Counted from the stretch's first letter, positions 1-9,649 are shown. The stretch: 26,444 nucleotides of DNA from Ectocarpus siliculosus (GCA_000310025.1 FN649746.1:1706224-1732667), one strand, 5' to 3'. Numbers and translations are program-made. Notes: generated from the sequence alone by a model not told the origin.

Positions 1-800
1 GTGCGACCAACAAGACACCGAGCGCCCTGTTTATGGGTCGCCTGCAGAGGGCATGTGTATCATCGCATGCTATCGGCTGCAGTTTGGGGATGTCGTCGGC
101 CAAATGCCTCTCTCTGATGGCATGCGTTGTACACTGATCACACTCTCAACTCGGAGCAAGCAGCAGAAAATAAAGGCAACGTCCAAAAAAGTCAACACCG
201 AACCACACCTCGGTTCACGTTTGCAGGCCATGTGCAATAAAAACTGGACAATACGCTCTGTTTCTGGGACGCGAGCAGAGGGTATGTGTATGACCACATG
301 CCCCTGGCTGCTGTTTGGGGATGTCGTCGACCAAAGGCCTCTGTCTGGCATGCGTTTTTGACTGGTCGCGGGTGACACATGGAGCAAACACGATGCGGAA
401 CGAAAAAATAGCCCAAAAAGTCAACACCGTAGCACACTTTGGTTCACGTTTGCAGGCCGTGTGCAATCAAAACTGGACAATACGCTCTGTTTCTGGTACG
501 CGAGCAGAGGGTATGAGTATGACCACACGACATTGGCTGCAGTTTGTGGATGTCGACGGCTTAAGGCCTCTCCCTGGCGTACGTTTTCAACTGGTCACAC
601 ATGCAGCAGGCGCAATAACGGCTCTTTTCGGCCGAAAGGCAAGAACGTCAGCAGAGCAATGTGGCAGGGTTGAAGTTTTCGGTTCGTGTGCGGCCAACAC
701 GACGCAGAACGCCCTGAAACTTAGATACCTGCAGAGTGTTGTGCATGACCTCATGATACTGGCCTCTGTTTGGCCAGCAGACGGTGTAGTTCCTCGTTCT
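1..800. repeat. Tandem repeat, about 230-bp unit, 3.5 copies
   Basis: Direct comparison shows the same sequence recurring at a period of 227-231 bases. The phrase beginning GTGCRRYC/GTGCAATM starts near 1, 231, 460 and 687. The phrase GAGGGTATGTGTATGACCAC recurs in variant form near 47, 278 and 507. The second and third copies are the most alike. The first and fourth are clearly more diverged and the fourth fades out near 800. The array probably continues to the left of the window. Several short ORFs on both strands inside it are frame shadows of the repeat and do not keep one frame between copies, so I do not treat it as coding. Confidence 0.85.
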
Positions 801-840
801 GGCAAGATCGGGGTGTAACCAGGGGTTACCCCCCCCCATT

Positions 841-922
841 TCTAACAGCGATATTCCAACAGGATCGCTGTTGGAAAATGGGTCAACGTTCTAATAGGCC
901 GGCCGGAATCGCTGTTGGAGTT
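841..922. repeat. Short inverted-repeat cluster
   Basis: TCCAACAG at 855-862 and CTGTTGGA at 868-875 form a perfect 8-bp hairpin with a 5-nt loop. The overlapping pair AACAGCGAT (844-852) and ATCGCTGTT (864-872) is also perfect, so two alternative stems share bases. A third copy of ATCGCTGTTGGA lies at about 908-919. The cluster sits just left of the possible LTR starting at 928 and may be the remains of an inverted-repeat element. No protein is associated with it. Confidence 0.55.
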
Positions 923-927
923 TGGGC

Positions 928-1124
928 TGTTGGATATTGCCATATTATCTACCCGTAAGACGCCCAGATTATATTTTTGGCTCAGAAAAGGACCCCCCCC
1001 CAAATCCAATCCGGAAATAATCACGCCGGAAGACTCAGCCTGGTATATCACACACCCTGGTGTTGGCTCTCCCTTCGTGGTCCCCGCGACCTTCGTTTAA
1101 TCACCCGGGCGACACATTACAACA
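928..1124 (+). mobile_element. Possible solo LTR of copia type
   Basis: The interval opens with TGTTGGATATTGCC and closes with ATTACAACA, so its ends form the short TGTTG...CAACA inverted repeat typical of Ty1/copia LTRs. Length (about 197 bp) is in the usual range. An alternative right end is the second ACAACA at 1131. Against the call: the flanking five bases (TGGGC on the left, TACAA or CCTCA on the right) are not a target-site duplication, and no primer-binding site complementary to a tRNA is visible just inside. It could be an old solo LTR with decayed flanks, or a chance match. Confidence 0.3.
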
Positions 1125-1131
1125 TACAACA

Positions 1132-1680
1132 CCTCACACACACAAGAGTAACACCCGGCTGCTCCAGATGAAGCCAAAATGCTATCCGCGGGGTGTTCAT
1201 GTGACTTGAGAAAACACCCCCCTCAGGCGGGTTCTTATTGACCAAGTTAAACTGGATGCTGCTGGTATTCATCTCTTCCACAGATACGAGTCTGGGACAG
1301 ATGTATAGCAATTAATCCATGGCGCCAGCGGAAACTTTTACAAGGCTGATGGCCGTACCGGCAATCCGTGAACCATCGCTGTGGAACCTCACTGCACACT
1401 GCACGCACACGATAGTGTCTCAATTGTCGTTTTCCTCATATCAACCACTGACTACATGTACAGCTGTTCCTCTGCTATATGTACAAGTGCCCCTGGTACA
1501 GAGTGTTGCCGAATACCGAACGGCGAGGAGCTTGGCAAAAAGGTTGAACAAGGCCAGCAAACACCGGTATTGTACTACGCACCTGATACTGTAGTCTACC
1601 ACAGCTAGACAACAGAGATCACGGAGATGAAATGGTGACTAAACCGTTCGCAAGTAACCCGCCTGGTCATGCCCTCCATA
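1132..1680. other. Unassigned, no gene recognised
   Basis: No reading frame here resembles a known family. ORFs are under about 90 codons and lack supporting splice signals. The sequence is of mixed composition with no obvious tandem repeats, and probably represents decayed mobile-element or intergenic DNA between the possible LTR and the importin-like fragment. Confidence 0.4.
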
Positions 1681-1685
1681 TATTT

Positions 1686-1877
1686 TCACAGCAGTGGTCC
1701 CACCTCATCGGGGAGTCGCGTCTTCATGTCTTCCCAAACAACCTCCGCCTTTCGCCTGACTGTGTTGTCCGGGCTCATCAATGCACCGAGCAGATCACCA
1801 GCATGGCCATCCATTCGACCAGACACTTCCACCATGTTGGGTGCTTGTCTGCCTCCCTTTGGGATGCCTCGCAGACT
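1686..1877 (-). pseudogene. Orphan importin-beta-like HEAT repeat fragment
   Basis: An open frame of 63 codons runs between two in-frame stops. An internal ATG at 1835 would give 49 residues. The peptide contains LLGALMSPDNTVRRKAE, followed by VVWEDMKTRLPDEVGPLL. The pattern LL..LMSPDN.VR..AE..WE..K..LPD resembles the N-terminal HEAT repeat of importin-5/karyopherin-beta (RanBP5), which binds Ran-GTP and cargo in nuclear import. Only this one helix pair is present; I find no continuation in any frame for 500 bases on either side. It is best read as a duplicated or captured exon, or a gene relic, not a working importin. A GAG|GTGGGA site inside it could once have been a splice donor. The family assignment rests on motif pattern alone. 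Confidence 0.4.
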
Positions 1878-2722
1878 TCAACCTATATCGTACATATGTA
1901 CACCGCCTTCCTTGTGGGGTCTCTCAGGAACGTGCGCTCCTTACAAGATGTCCAATCCCAAGAAGACAACCAGGGCGGATAAAGCTATGGAACCAGGTCA
2001 CGGCACCAGCGTAGGCGTAAGGTGTCCGGGTGTGTAGTGAACAGCAGTACAGCAGTAGGCGAGAAACGGCGGCGGGTTTATGGAGACTGGACCACGCAAA
2101 AAAAAAAAATGTGGCTTGTGGGGCCCCGTGTTTGCGAATGAGCAACATCAGTGTTGTTATGTGCTCTCCCCTTGGCTCCATCATCTGTCGCGACGGGCCC
2201 GCTCCTTTCACACGGCACTGTACGCAGTTTGTGCTGCCGCTCTGCGACCAACTGATGCTCGAGGCCATCCAGATACCATGATACTCTTGTCATGCACCGG
2301 TTCCACACCTCCGCAAGTACTGGCCGTAGCCGATCAAGGTTGTGTTTCAAATACTCTCCCTAATGACTTCAGGCTTTCGCACCACCAACACAAAAAGCCT
2401 ACATGTAGTCTATCCCGCACCGCCACATTAATTTTCACCACAGGGTGACTTCCAAGCTCTACGGCAAGGCGGATGTCAATGGCTGCCAACTATATAGCGC
2501 ACGGTGACACGGAAGGGGTGCGGTAGGTTTGTCCTGACTGAGCATTTGCCCACAAAACGCGATCGGATGGGCAACGCACCCGCGGTCGAGGAGATGTTGG
2601 GTGGGGCGGAGAGCGGCACCACCCCCCCTCTGCGGGAGAGGTGGTTCCGGTCCTCGAGCCAACGGGGTCGGCCGCCACCGTAGAAAAAAATCAAGGGCAG
2701 GTGCCGCACATGCTGGTGAGCA
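1878..2722. other. Unassigned, short uncorrelated ORFs on both strands
   Basis: Several ORFs of 60-150 codons occur on both strands, but they overlap one another and none has a recognisable domain. The minus-strand frame at 2476-2925 (149 codons) overlaps the better plus-strand candidate exon at 2723-2914 and shows no family pattern. Poly-A and poly-C tracts at 2099-2109 and about 2622-2629 break up the interval. Confidence 0.35.
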
Positions 2723-2914
2723 TTGCCGCTGAAAAATGAAAATTCGGTGACTGCGGTTGAGGTTTTCCGTCCGGCGGGGAGGGAGTATTCGCTAGACCTC
2801 GACAGCTTTGCATTGGAATGGAGGAAGGCCGTGTCGCGCATGGAGGAGAGCAAGAGCAAGGTGATTCCCATCTTCCTGGAGACGGCCAGACGCCAGGGGC
2901 AGCGCACTGAAAAC
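2723..2914 (+). CDS. Candidate orphan exon, unknown function
   Basis: A 64-codon open stretch includes SKSKVIPIFLETARRQGQRT and ends exactly in phase 0 at AAAAC|GTGAGT, a near-perfect splice donor. A plausible acceptor (pyrimidine-rich TTATTTTTTTCTTACATCAG) follows at about 2950-2970, but it opens onto an immediate in-frame TGA. A later acceptor at GACCAG (about 2999) would add LAKWVSRS before a stop. The amphipathic, charged composition looks protein-like, but I recognise no family. It may be a relic exon of a lost gene or part of a mobile element. The 5' boundary is not defined: the frame opens on TTG with no clear ATG. Confidence 0.3.
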
Positions 2915-2969
2915 GTGAGTGCCACCCCCTTTCTTGTCGAACATGTTTCTTATTTTTTTCTTACATCAG

Positions 2970-3890
2970 TGAACGATACAGTATTTTTGCCATGACCAGC
3001 TGGCGAAGTGGGTGTCCCGAAGTTGTCCCTCTCTCTCGAGGTATGCCCCTTGATTTTATGGTCAAACATGTACGTGCCTTCCATACCGATGTACCGGTGA
3101 CATTGACAGCTACCACGAGCGTGAACACGAGAAACACGTTACGACCTGTCCAGGGTCAAGACGCCCCCATCAGGAGGCATCGTCGGAGGCCTTTCTGGTG
3201 GTGTTGCTCGACCTTGGGTTCTGGAGGCGTCTGAGGGATTTTAGTTGCCGGAGCAACTGCCCTCCACTCCACCATTCATTCGTGGTTCTGGGGCTCACGG
3301 AGCATCAGCGAGAAGCGGCAATGTTGGCACCCCCGTCAAGCAATACCCACAATAGTTTTGGTCGGAAAAGAAACCCAAAAAATGTACCGTGCCAGAGCTT
3401 GCACCATGTGGCTGTGAAACCGTGGCAGCGAAATGCCGTACGGAAATCTAGCGGGGAGTGCAAGTGTGAATCGATGAAGTAGCAGAGCACAATTGCTATT
3501 TTTTGGACATCCTTTAATGGCGACGATGATACCGGTAGACCGAACCGACAACCGACGGGTGGGGGGATTAGACAAAGGGGATTATGCGTAGAAATATCCG
3601 TTTCGAGGACACGACTGCAGCTGGGGAGAGCAGGACGAGTATGACAGAACGTTTTGCGCAATGTGTGGGGGGTTGGATGTGATGGAGGTGGCAGGAATAC
3701 TTCAATTTTTTGTGGAACCCCCTTCCTGCAGCTGCCCGATGTGATGTCTGTATATTACTGGTGATCTTTGATTTCTTTGTTTCAGTATGTTTGGCATCGC
3801 GTGCCGAGCTGAAGAGATGGGCTCCCTGGACCATGTTTATTTTTCTATGCCTCCTTTGTCGCCGTTTTATCCAGCGACGGCCGACTAGTG
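2970..3890. other. Unassigned region upstream of the LINE
   Basis: ORFs up to 118 codons are present on both strands (for example 3198-3482 plus and 3305-3661 minus) and largely shadow each other. None has a recognisable motif, transmembrane pattern or splice support. Part of it could be decayed 5' LINE sequence, because the endonuclease domain expected before 3895 is missing, but I cannot see endonuclease motifs here. Confidence 0.35.
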
Positions 3891-3894
3891 TTTG

Positions 3895-5870
3895 CCTGGG
3901 GCGTTTTGATATCAGTCGCAGAGCGCTGCGGGAGGAAGCACAGAGAGAGGGAAAAGGTGATCAATCAGTTCCTTGAAAACCTTGACCAGCTAACAGACCA
4001 GCCCAGACTGAGCGCCCCGGAAGCCGCGAGGGAACTAACCCAAGCTATCCTCGAAGAAGCGCAGTCAGTGCTCCGGCAGAGACCCGGATACCACGTATGC
4101 CGGAGTGGTGCCAGAGCCCGGAAGCGAGAACAGCAGTCGAGGCAGCCCTTGCCGAGCGAAGGAAGGCTCGCCGGGAGATGAAACCGACCGAGATCCAGCA
4201 ACGTGAGAGCACTCCGGGTCGCTTGCAAGGCAGTACGTACAGCAGTCGATGACGGCATCTATGCCCACTTGGAGAAGAATGTGGCTAGGATGGAATCCAT
4301 CCTCGAGGATCGCGACATGCGGGGGAATGAATGTACAAACACCTCAAGAGCTCGGTAGGCCTAGACGGGAAGCAGACAGGGGGACAGCAGCCCACCAAAG
4401 ATGAGAATGGTGTCATGCTGAGGAGCAAGGATGAGATTCTCCAACGGTGGGCGAAGTTCTTCGGTTCCCTACTCAACGCTACTTGTACATCTCCCACATT
4501 GAACCCATCCAGGTAAAGCGACGACCGAAGGTACCGACCACTGAAGGCTCGCAACACCTGGGGTCCGCGCCAACCCTGGGGGAGACTCGGAGAGCCGCAC
4601 GGGGGATGCAAAACTGGAAAGCGCCTGGTCATGATTCCCTGCCGGTAGGACTACTCAACGTCGACGACGTAGGCGGCCCCATCGTGAGCAATAGCTTCCT
4701 CGCCATCCTCGTCGACGTGTGGAACGGGAGGGAGATCCCGCAGGAATGGAAAGATGCCACCATCAAGGTACTCTACAAGAAGTCGGACCGATCCAAATGT
4801 AACAACTACAGGGGGGTATCCCTTCTGTCTCTTGCGGGCAAGGTGCTCCTGAAAATCGTCGCTAACCGCCTCAGTGACAACTGTGAGAAATACGACATCT
4901 TGCCTGAAGAGGAGTTGAGTGCGCTTTCCGGCAGGTCCACTGTCGACATGCTGCTCGTCGTACGACGACAGCAGGAGCTGGCAAGGAGACGCAATATCCC
5001 GCTGTACATGTGCGTCGTCGACGCCCAGAAGGCCTATGACTCAGTCGACCGGGAGCTGCTGTGGCGGGTGCTGGATCTATCGGGGGTCCCGGAGAAAATG
5101 ATCGAGGTCATCCGCCAGTTCCACGACGGCATGCAAGCTCGGGTACGCATGGACGACGGAGAGCTCTCTGAATGGTTCGAGGTCGCTCAGGGGCTGCGGT
5201 CTCCACTGCTGATTACCATCTTCTCGCGGCAGCGCTCGAGGGAATTCTAGTACGATTCAAGGAAGACGACGTTATCCTCAGGGATCTGGTGTACCTCGAG
5301 GAGGAGGGTAACGACCCCGCTGGAACGAGTCCCGAAGGCGGTGTGGGGTATGTATGCTGTACGTCGACGACGCGGGGTTTGTTCCGAGATCGGCCGAAGG
5401 CCTGGCGAGGATGATGACCATTATCGTGGAAATGTTTGGAGCATTCGGACTGACCGTGTCGGAGAAGAAGACCGAGACTCTCCTGATCAAAGTGCTGGAG
5501 AAAAAAACGAAGAAGGGAGCGCCGCCACCGCCACCCCCACCACCAACGGCACCACTGGTGATCGAAGCAGCGGGACAGAAGTACGTCCAGATAGCGGTGT
5601 TCCGATATCTGGGTAGCCGGGTCAGAGAAGATGCTGAAATCACGCAGGAGATCAACCAACGGAGCAGAGCAGTTTGGGGCGTGTATCCGGAAGTACACCC
5701 GGGAGATCTTTGACAGGCCGACAGCACCGTGGGGACTGAAGGTCCGGCTCCTAAAAGCGGAAGCGGTGGAGGCCCTGCTGTACGGATGCATGACGAGGGC
5801 CACGCGCCGCAAGCACTACGACCTGCTGACGAGTACGCACTACGGTCTTCTGCTACGGGTTATCGCTGAC
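3895..5870 (+). mobile_element. 5'-truncated, degenerate non-LTR retrotransposon (LINE)
   Basis: Conceptual translation follows the order of LINE ORF2, but hops between frames. Near 3900-4080 are the end of an endonuclease-linker region (FDISRRAL) and a helical linker (LSAPEAARELTQAILEEAQS). At about 4098-4215 comes a linker with PEWCQSPEARTAVEAALAER, at 4212-4330 a further linker, and at 4331-4516 a pre-RT segment with RWAKFFGSLLN. The reverse transcriptase follows at 4447-5240, the YVDD box at 5360-5371, and a connection/C-terminal region at 5420-5862 ending in YGLLLRVI. At least five frame changes are needed (near 4080, 4215, 4325, 4500, 5220, 5345 and 5685), so it is inactive. The apurinic endonuclease is absent and no poly-A or 3' UTR is visible, so both ends are truncated. 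The RT style matches LINEs common in algae and other protists; the clade is not resolved. Confidence 0.88.
4447..5862 (+). pseudogene. Reverse transcriptase domain of the LINE, frameshifted
   Basis: This is the RNA-templated DNA polymerase used in target-primed reverse transcription. Recognisable parts in order: NWKAPGHDSLPVGLL (motif 0/1 region, about 4610-4655), the NNYRGVSLLSLAGKVL block (about 4800-4850), motif A in VDAQKAYDSVDRELL (about 5017-5060, catalytic Asp present), a damaged motif B where the usual QGC-SPLLF reads QGLRSPLL (about 5188-5215), and motif C YVDD at 5360-5371 with both catalytic Asp codons. Between B and C the frame is lost twice. After YVDD comes KKTETLLIKVLEKK, a proline run encoded by CCGCCACCGCCACC-type repeats (about 5520-5548), then VFRYLGSRV and LLYGCMTRATRRKHYDLL. 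YADD is the usual form in related elements, so YVDD is a mild variant. No intact ORF remains. Confidence 0.85.
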
Positions 5871-6007
5871 TTGGTGTCGTTTTTTAGGCGCCCCAAAGGA
5901 CGCGTCAACGAAACAGCATACCGCGTGTAGGCATCACACCGCCAAAACAGTTGTGCTGTCTGCACTCTGCACGGAAGGGCGGTATACCGCACCACTTGCG
6001 TGCGGCC
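5871..6007. other. Junction between LINE end and satellite
   Basis: About 140 bases separate the last recognisable LINE codons from the first satellite unit. The stretch is neither clearly LINE nor satellite. It holds a T6 run at 5879-5884 and no recognisable gene. Confidence 0.4.
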
Positions 6008-8350
6008 AAGTAGAGTGACAATGAAGCGACACAAGCAGCGTTTGGTACCATCGCTCATGATATGAAGTGACCACGGCCTGCCTCTGTCTACCACACAACT
6101 GACGTTGAAGCACCTACGTGAAAATATTGGCACACAAGCATTTCGCAGTACCGTTCTTCATATCCATATGAAGTAACCACGTCCTACCTCTTTTTTCCGA
6201 CGTTCAAGCACATACTGCAGAGTGAAAATACGACACGCAAGCGTTTGGCAGCTACCGTTCTTCATATGAAGTGACCACGTCCTGCCTCTGCCTTCCGCAC
6301 AACTGACGTTCAAGCGCATAGAGTGAAAGTGAATCGACACATGCGTTTCGCAGTACCGTTCTTCATATGAAGTGACCACCTCCTGCTGCTGTCTACCGCA
6401 TAACTGACGTTCAAGCGCCTATTACAGAGTGAACATATGGGGACACAAGCGCTTGGCAGCTACCGTTCTTCATCTCAAGTGACCACGTCCTGCATCTGTC
6501 TTCCGAGAGACTGACGTTCAAGCGCCTACTGAAGAGTGGAGATACAGCCAAAAGAGTTTGGCACAGACCGTTCTTCATATGAAGTGACCACGTCCTGCCT
6601 CCGTCTACCGCACGACTGAACTTCGGGCACCTACTGCAGAGTGAAAGATAAGACACAAAAAGCGTTTGGCAGTTACCGTTCTTAACATGAAGTAACCACC
6701 TTCTGCCTCTGTCTTCCGCACAACTGACATTCAAGCACCTACTGTAGAGTGAACAAAATGACACAAAAACGTTAGGCAGTTTACCGTTCTTCGTATGAAG
6801 TGACCACGTCCTGCCTCCGTCTACCGCACAACTGATGTTCAAGCACCTACGTAGAGTGAAAATTACGACACACAGGCGTTTGGCAGATTACCGTTCTTCA
6901 TATGAAGTGACCACGTCCTGCCTCTGTCTACCACACAACTGACGTTCAAGCACATAGTGTGAAAATGAAGAATCGCAAGTGTGTGACAGTACCGTTCTTC
7001 AGATGAAGTGACCGCGTCCTGCCTCCGTCTACCGCACAACTGACGTTCAAGCACCTATGCAGAGTGAAAAATTCGACACATAAGCGTTTGGCAGTTACCG
7101 TTCTTAATATGAGGTGACCACGTCCTGCCTCTGTCTTCCGCACAACTGACGTTCAAGCACCTAGAGTGAACGAAAAGACACACAAGCGTTTGGCAGTTTA
7201 CCGTTCGAAATATGAAGTGACCACGTCCTGCCTCTGTCTTCCGCACAACTGAAGTTCAAGCACCTATAGCGGAAGGGAAGCGACAAAGCGTTTGACAGTA
7301 CCGTTCTTCATATGAAGTGACCACCTTCTGCCTCTGGCTTCCGCACAACTGTCCTGCCTTCGTCTACCGCACAACTGACGTTCAAGCACCTACGCAGAGT
7401 GAACGAAAATACGCCTAAGCGTTTGGCAGCTACCGTTCTTGATATGAAGTGACACGTCCTGCCTCTGTCTACCGCACAACTGACGTTCAAGCACATAGTG
7501 TGAAAATGAAGAATCGCAAGTGTTTGACAGGACCGTTCTTCGGATGAAGTGACCGCGTCATGCCTCTGTCTTCCGCACAACTGAAGTTCAAGCACCTAGA
7601 GTGAACGAAAAGACACACAAGCGTTTCGCAGTTTGCCGTTCGTAATATGAAGTGACTACGTCCTGCCTCTGTCTTCCGCACAACTGAAGTTCAAGCACCT
7701 ACAGTGGACGGGAAGCGACAAAGCGTTTGACAGTACCGTTCTTCAGATGAAGTGACCGCGTCCTGCCTCTGTCTTCCGCACAGCTGACGTTCAAGCACCT
7801 CTGCGGAGTGAAAATTGGACACACAAGCGCTTGGTAGTTACAGTTCTTCATATGAAGTGACCATGTCCTGCCTCTGTCTACCGCACAACTGAAGTTCACG
7901 CACCTAGAGTGAAAGTGAAGCTGCAAAGCATTCGACAGTGCCGTTCTTCATATGAAGCGACCACTTTCTGCCTCCGTCTTCCGCACAACCAACACTCAAG
8001 CACCTATTGTAGAGTGAAAATTGGACACGCAAGCGTTTGACAGTACCGTTCTTCATTTGAAGTGACCACCTTCTGCCTCTGTCTTCCGCACAACTGACGT
8101 CCAAGCACCTACTGTAGAGTGAAAATTTTGACGCACAAGCATTTGACAGATTACCGTTCTTCATATGAAGTGACCACACCCTGCCCCTGTCTACCGCACA
8201 ACTGACGTTCAAGCACCTAGAAACATATAGACACACAAGCGTTTCGCTGTACCGTTCTTCATAAGAAGTGACCACGTCCTGCGTCTGTCTACCGTACAAC
8301 TGACGTTCAACCCCCTACAGTGAAAATGAAGGGATACAAGCGTCTGGCAG
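6008..8350. repeat. Satellite array, about 22 units of 98-108 bp
   Basis: Every unit carries a conserved core (GACCACGTCCTGCCTCTGTC, a CCGCACAACTGACGTTCAAG block, an AGAGTGAA block and TACCGTTCTTCATATGAAGT). Taking GAAGTGACC as the anchor, units begin near 6064, 6170, 6268, 6369, 6476, 6581, 6689, 6797, 6904, 7005, 7111, 7214, 7314, 7446, 7546, 7649, 7749, 7854, 7954, 8059, 8167 and 8265. Spacing falls into two classes, 98-103 and 105-108. One unit is 132 long because of an internal partial duplication near 7345-7375. The minus strand gives repetitive ORFs (CLNVSCAEDRGRTWSLH and similar) in changing frames. Unit lengths are not held to multiples of three, so this is non-coding satellite DNA. 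The last unit decays after 8340. Confidence 0.95.
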
Positions 8351-9215
8351 TACCGTCGTCACCCACCTCCTTCATGTATCGTGCCGCATTCTTAACTTCT
8401 TCCATGTTTCAATTGCTCTTTGCGCTTCATGGATGGAGGCTTCGGCGACATCTCTGTCCTCGCCAGTGCAGCCGTTCACGCCGTCTGAGACCTGCACGAA
8501 ACGTCACGAAGCAGGGAGAATCACCGATTAAGACGAGCCCCAAAAACGTGGCCTTGGATGTGTCCGAAGCAATACGTGCAAGGAGGTGGTGTATTTTCTA
8601 TCCACTGCGAGGACCACACCACAAGGCGCACTCTTCAATCAATACGTGCTTGGAAAAAATAGCAGATCCCTCACCTTCAACGGGGTCGTATAGTCTGTTG
8701 GTCCCCATCGCGCCGGCTCTGCATACCATCACGAGGCGCTACTGCTCCTCAAACCCCTGTTCCGCTGCTTTCACCGCTGAGTTTTCAGCTGCCTCCAGCT
8801 CGTCCTTGCTGCCTGCCTCATATTTTTGCCCGAAAACGAGTGAGAAGTTTCTTGCCTACACACCAATACCCCAACGTATGAGAGGCAACGTGGAAACAAG
8901 CGCCGTTCAAGTTCCCTCCCAGAGCCTAGCTGAGGACTCGACTTCAGCAAAGCATGTGAACGGTCATTGACCCTGGCAATGTCATTGACGACGAGGATGA
9001 TTCCATTGTGTTGACGGTATGGGAGAATTCCCAGAGAGACGAATGGGTTGGATTTATGAATAAACTGCTGGAGATTCTTTGTGCTGAATGCGTAGCCAGT
9101 TTCGTTGAAAATGGCTTCTCAAACGGTTCCGACGCGCCATTTTCGGCTCCGCCACTATTTTTCTATGGAGAGTGACATCGAGCGTTGAAAATCGATCCAG
9201 GACGTGTGATATGCT
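8351..9215. other. Region after the satellite with weak ORFs on both strands
   Basis: The plus strand has a 216-codon ORF at 8320-8970 that begins inside the last satellite unit and has Ser/Arg-rich, non-domain-like sequence. The following frame (about 8966-9174, no ATG) reads DDSIVLTVWENSQRDEWVGF and looks more protein-like. On the minus strand, about 8600-8870 reads KYEAGSKDELEAAENSAVKA then a stop, then RLVMVCRAGAMGTNRLYD, then a possible GTGAGG donor. This could be a broken gene or element reading right to left. I recognise no family in either direction and cannot decide which strand, if any, was coding. Confidence 0.3.
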
Positions 9216-9649
9216 ATGCCACCTGCGGTGATGGTAGATGAAGCTCGGGAAGGAAACGACTTCCGGTTAACACGGACTGCGTCAAGAGAGGTATGGGGGC
9301 GGGCGGGGGGGGGTGATGGTGGAGGAGGTGGAATCGCTGAGGGGAGCGGGTGGACTGCAGTTCACGAATCAATTGTTGGGGGTCTATGGATTTTACGGTC
9401 TGTTAGAGTGACTCGTTAGGTCTAACCTCATGTCGAAGGGTAGGCTCGCACCTTTGATGAGACATACACCGTGGCCGACCTATCTCAACCCTAACCCTTC
9501 CGCTCATCCACGGCCAATGCACGGCCAAGCAGCCGCGAACTGGGCGAGAAATGCCGCTGCGCCGCGTTCTCGGAAGGAATGCGGAACGGCGAGAGAGTCA
9601 AAGCTAGAAACCAACGCCCGACCAATCAGAGTGCGCGAAACCGCGTAGA
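9216..9649. other. Unassigned, G-rich and low-complexity in part
   Basis: A G/GGT-rich tract at about 9295-9335 generates a glycine run in one frame. The rest is unremarkable. A single CCCTAACCCT at about 9489-9498 is too short to be telomeric. No gene is recognised. Confidence 0.35.

Noticed and set aside
6158-8299. Repeated Cys/Arg-rich minus-strand ORFs (CLNVSCAEDRGRTWSLH type) as a repeat protein
   Set aside because: Unit lengths of 98-108 are not multiples of three and the frame changes from unit to unit, with frequent stops.
6008-8350. CRISPR-like array
   Set aside because: The whole unit is repeated, with no unique spacers, the repeats are imperfect, and the host DNA is eukaryotic.
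8320-8970. 216-codon plus-strand ORF
   Set aside because: It starts inside a satellite unit, has low-complexity Ser/Arg content and no domain. A minus-strand reading of the same DNA looks at least as protein-like.
9485-9500. Telomere-like CCCTAACCCT
   Set aside because: Fewer than two units, with no array around it.
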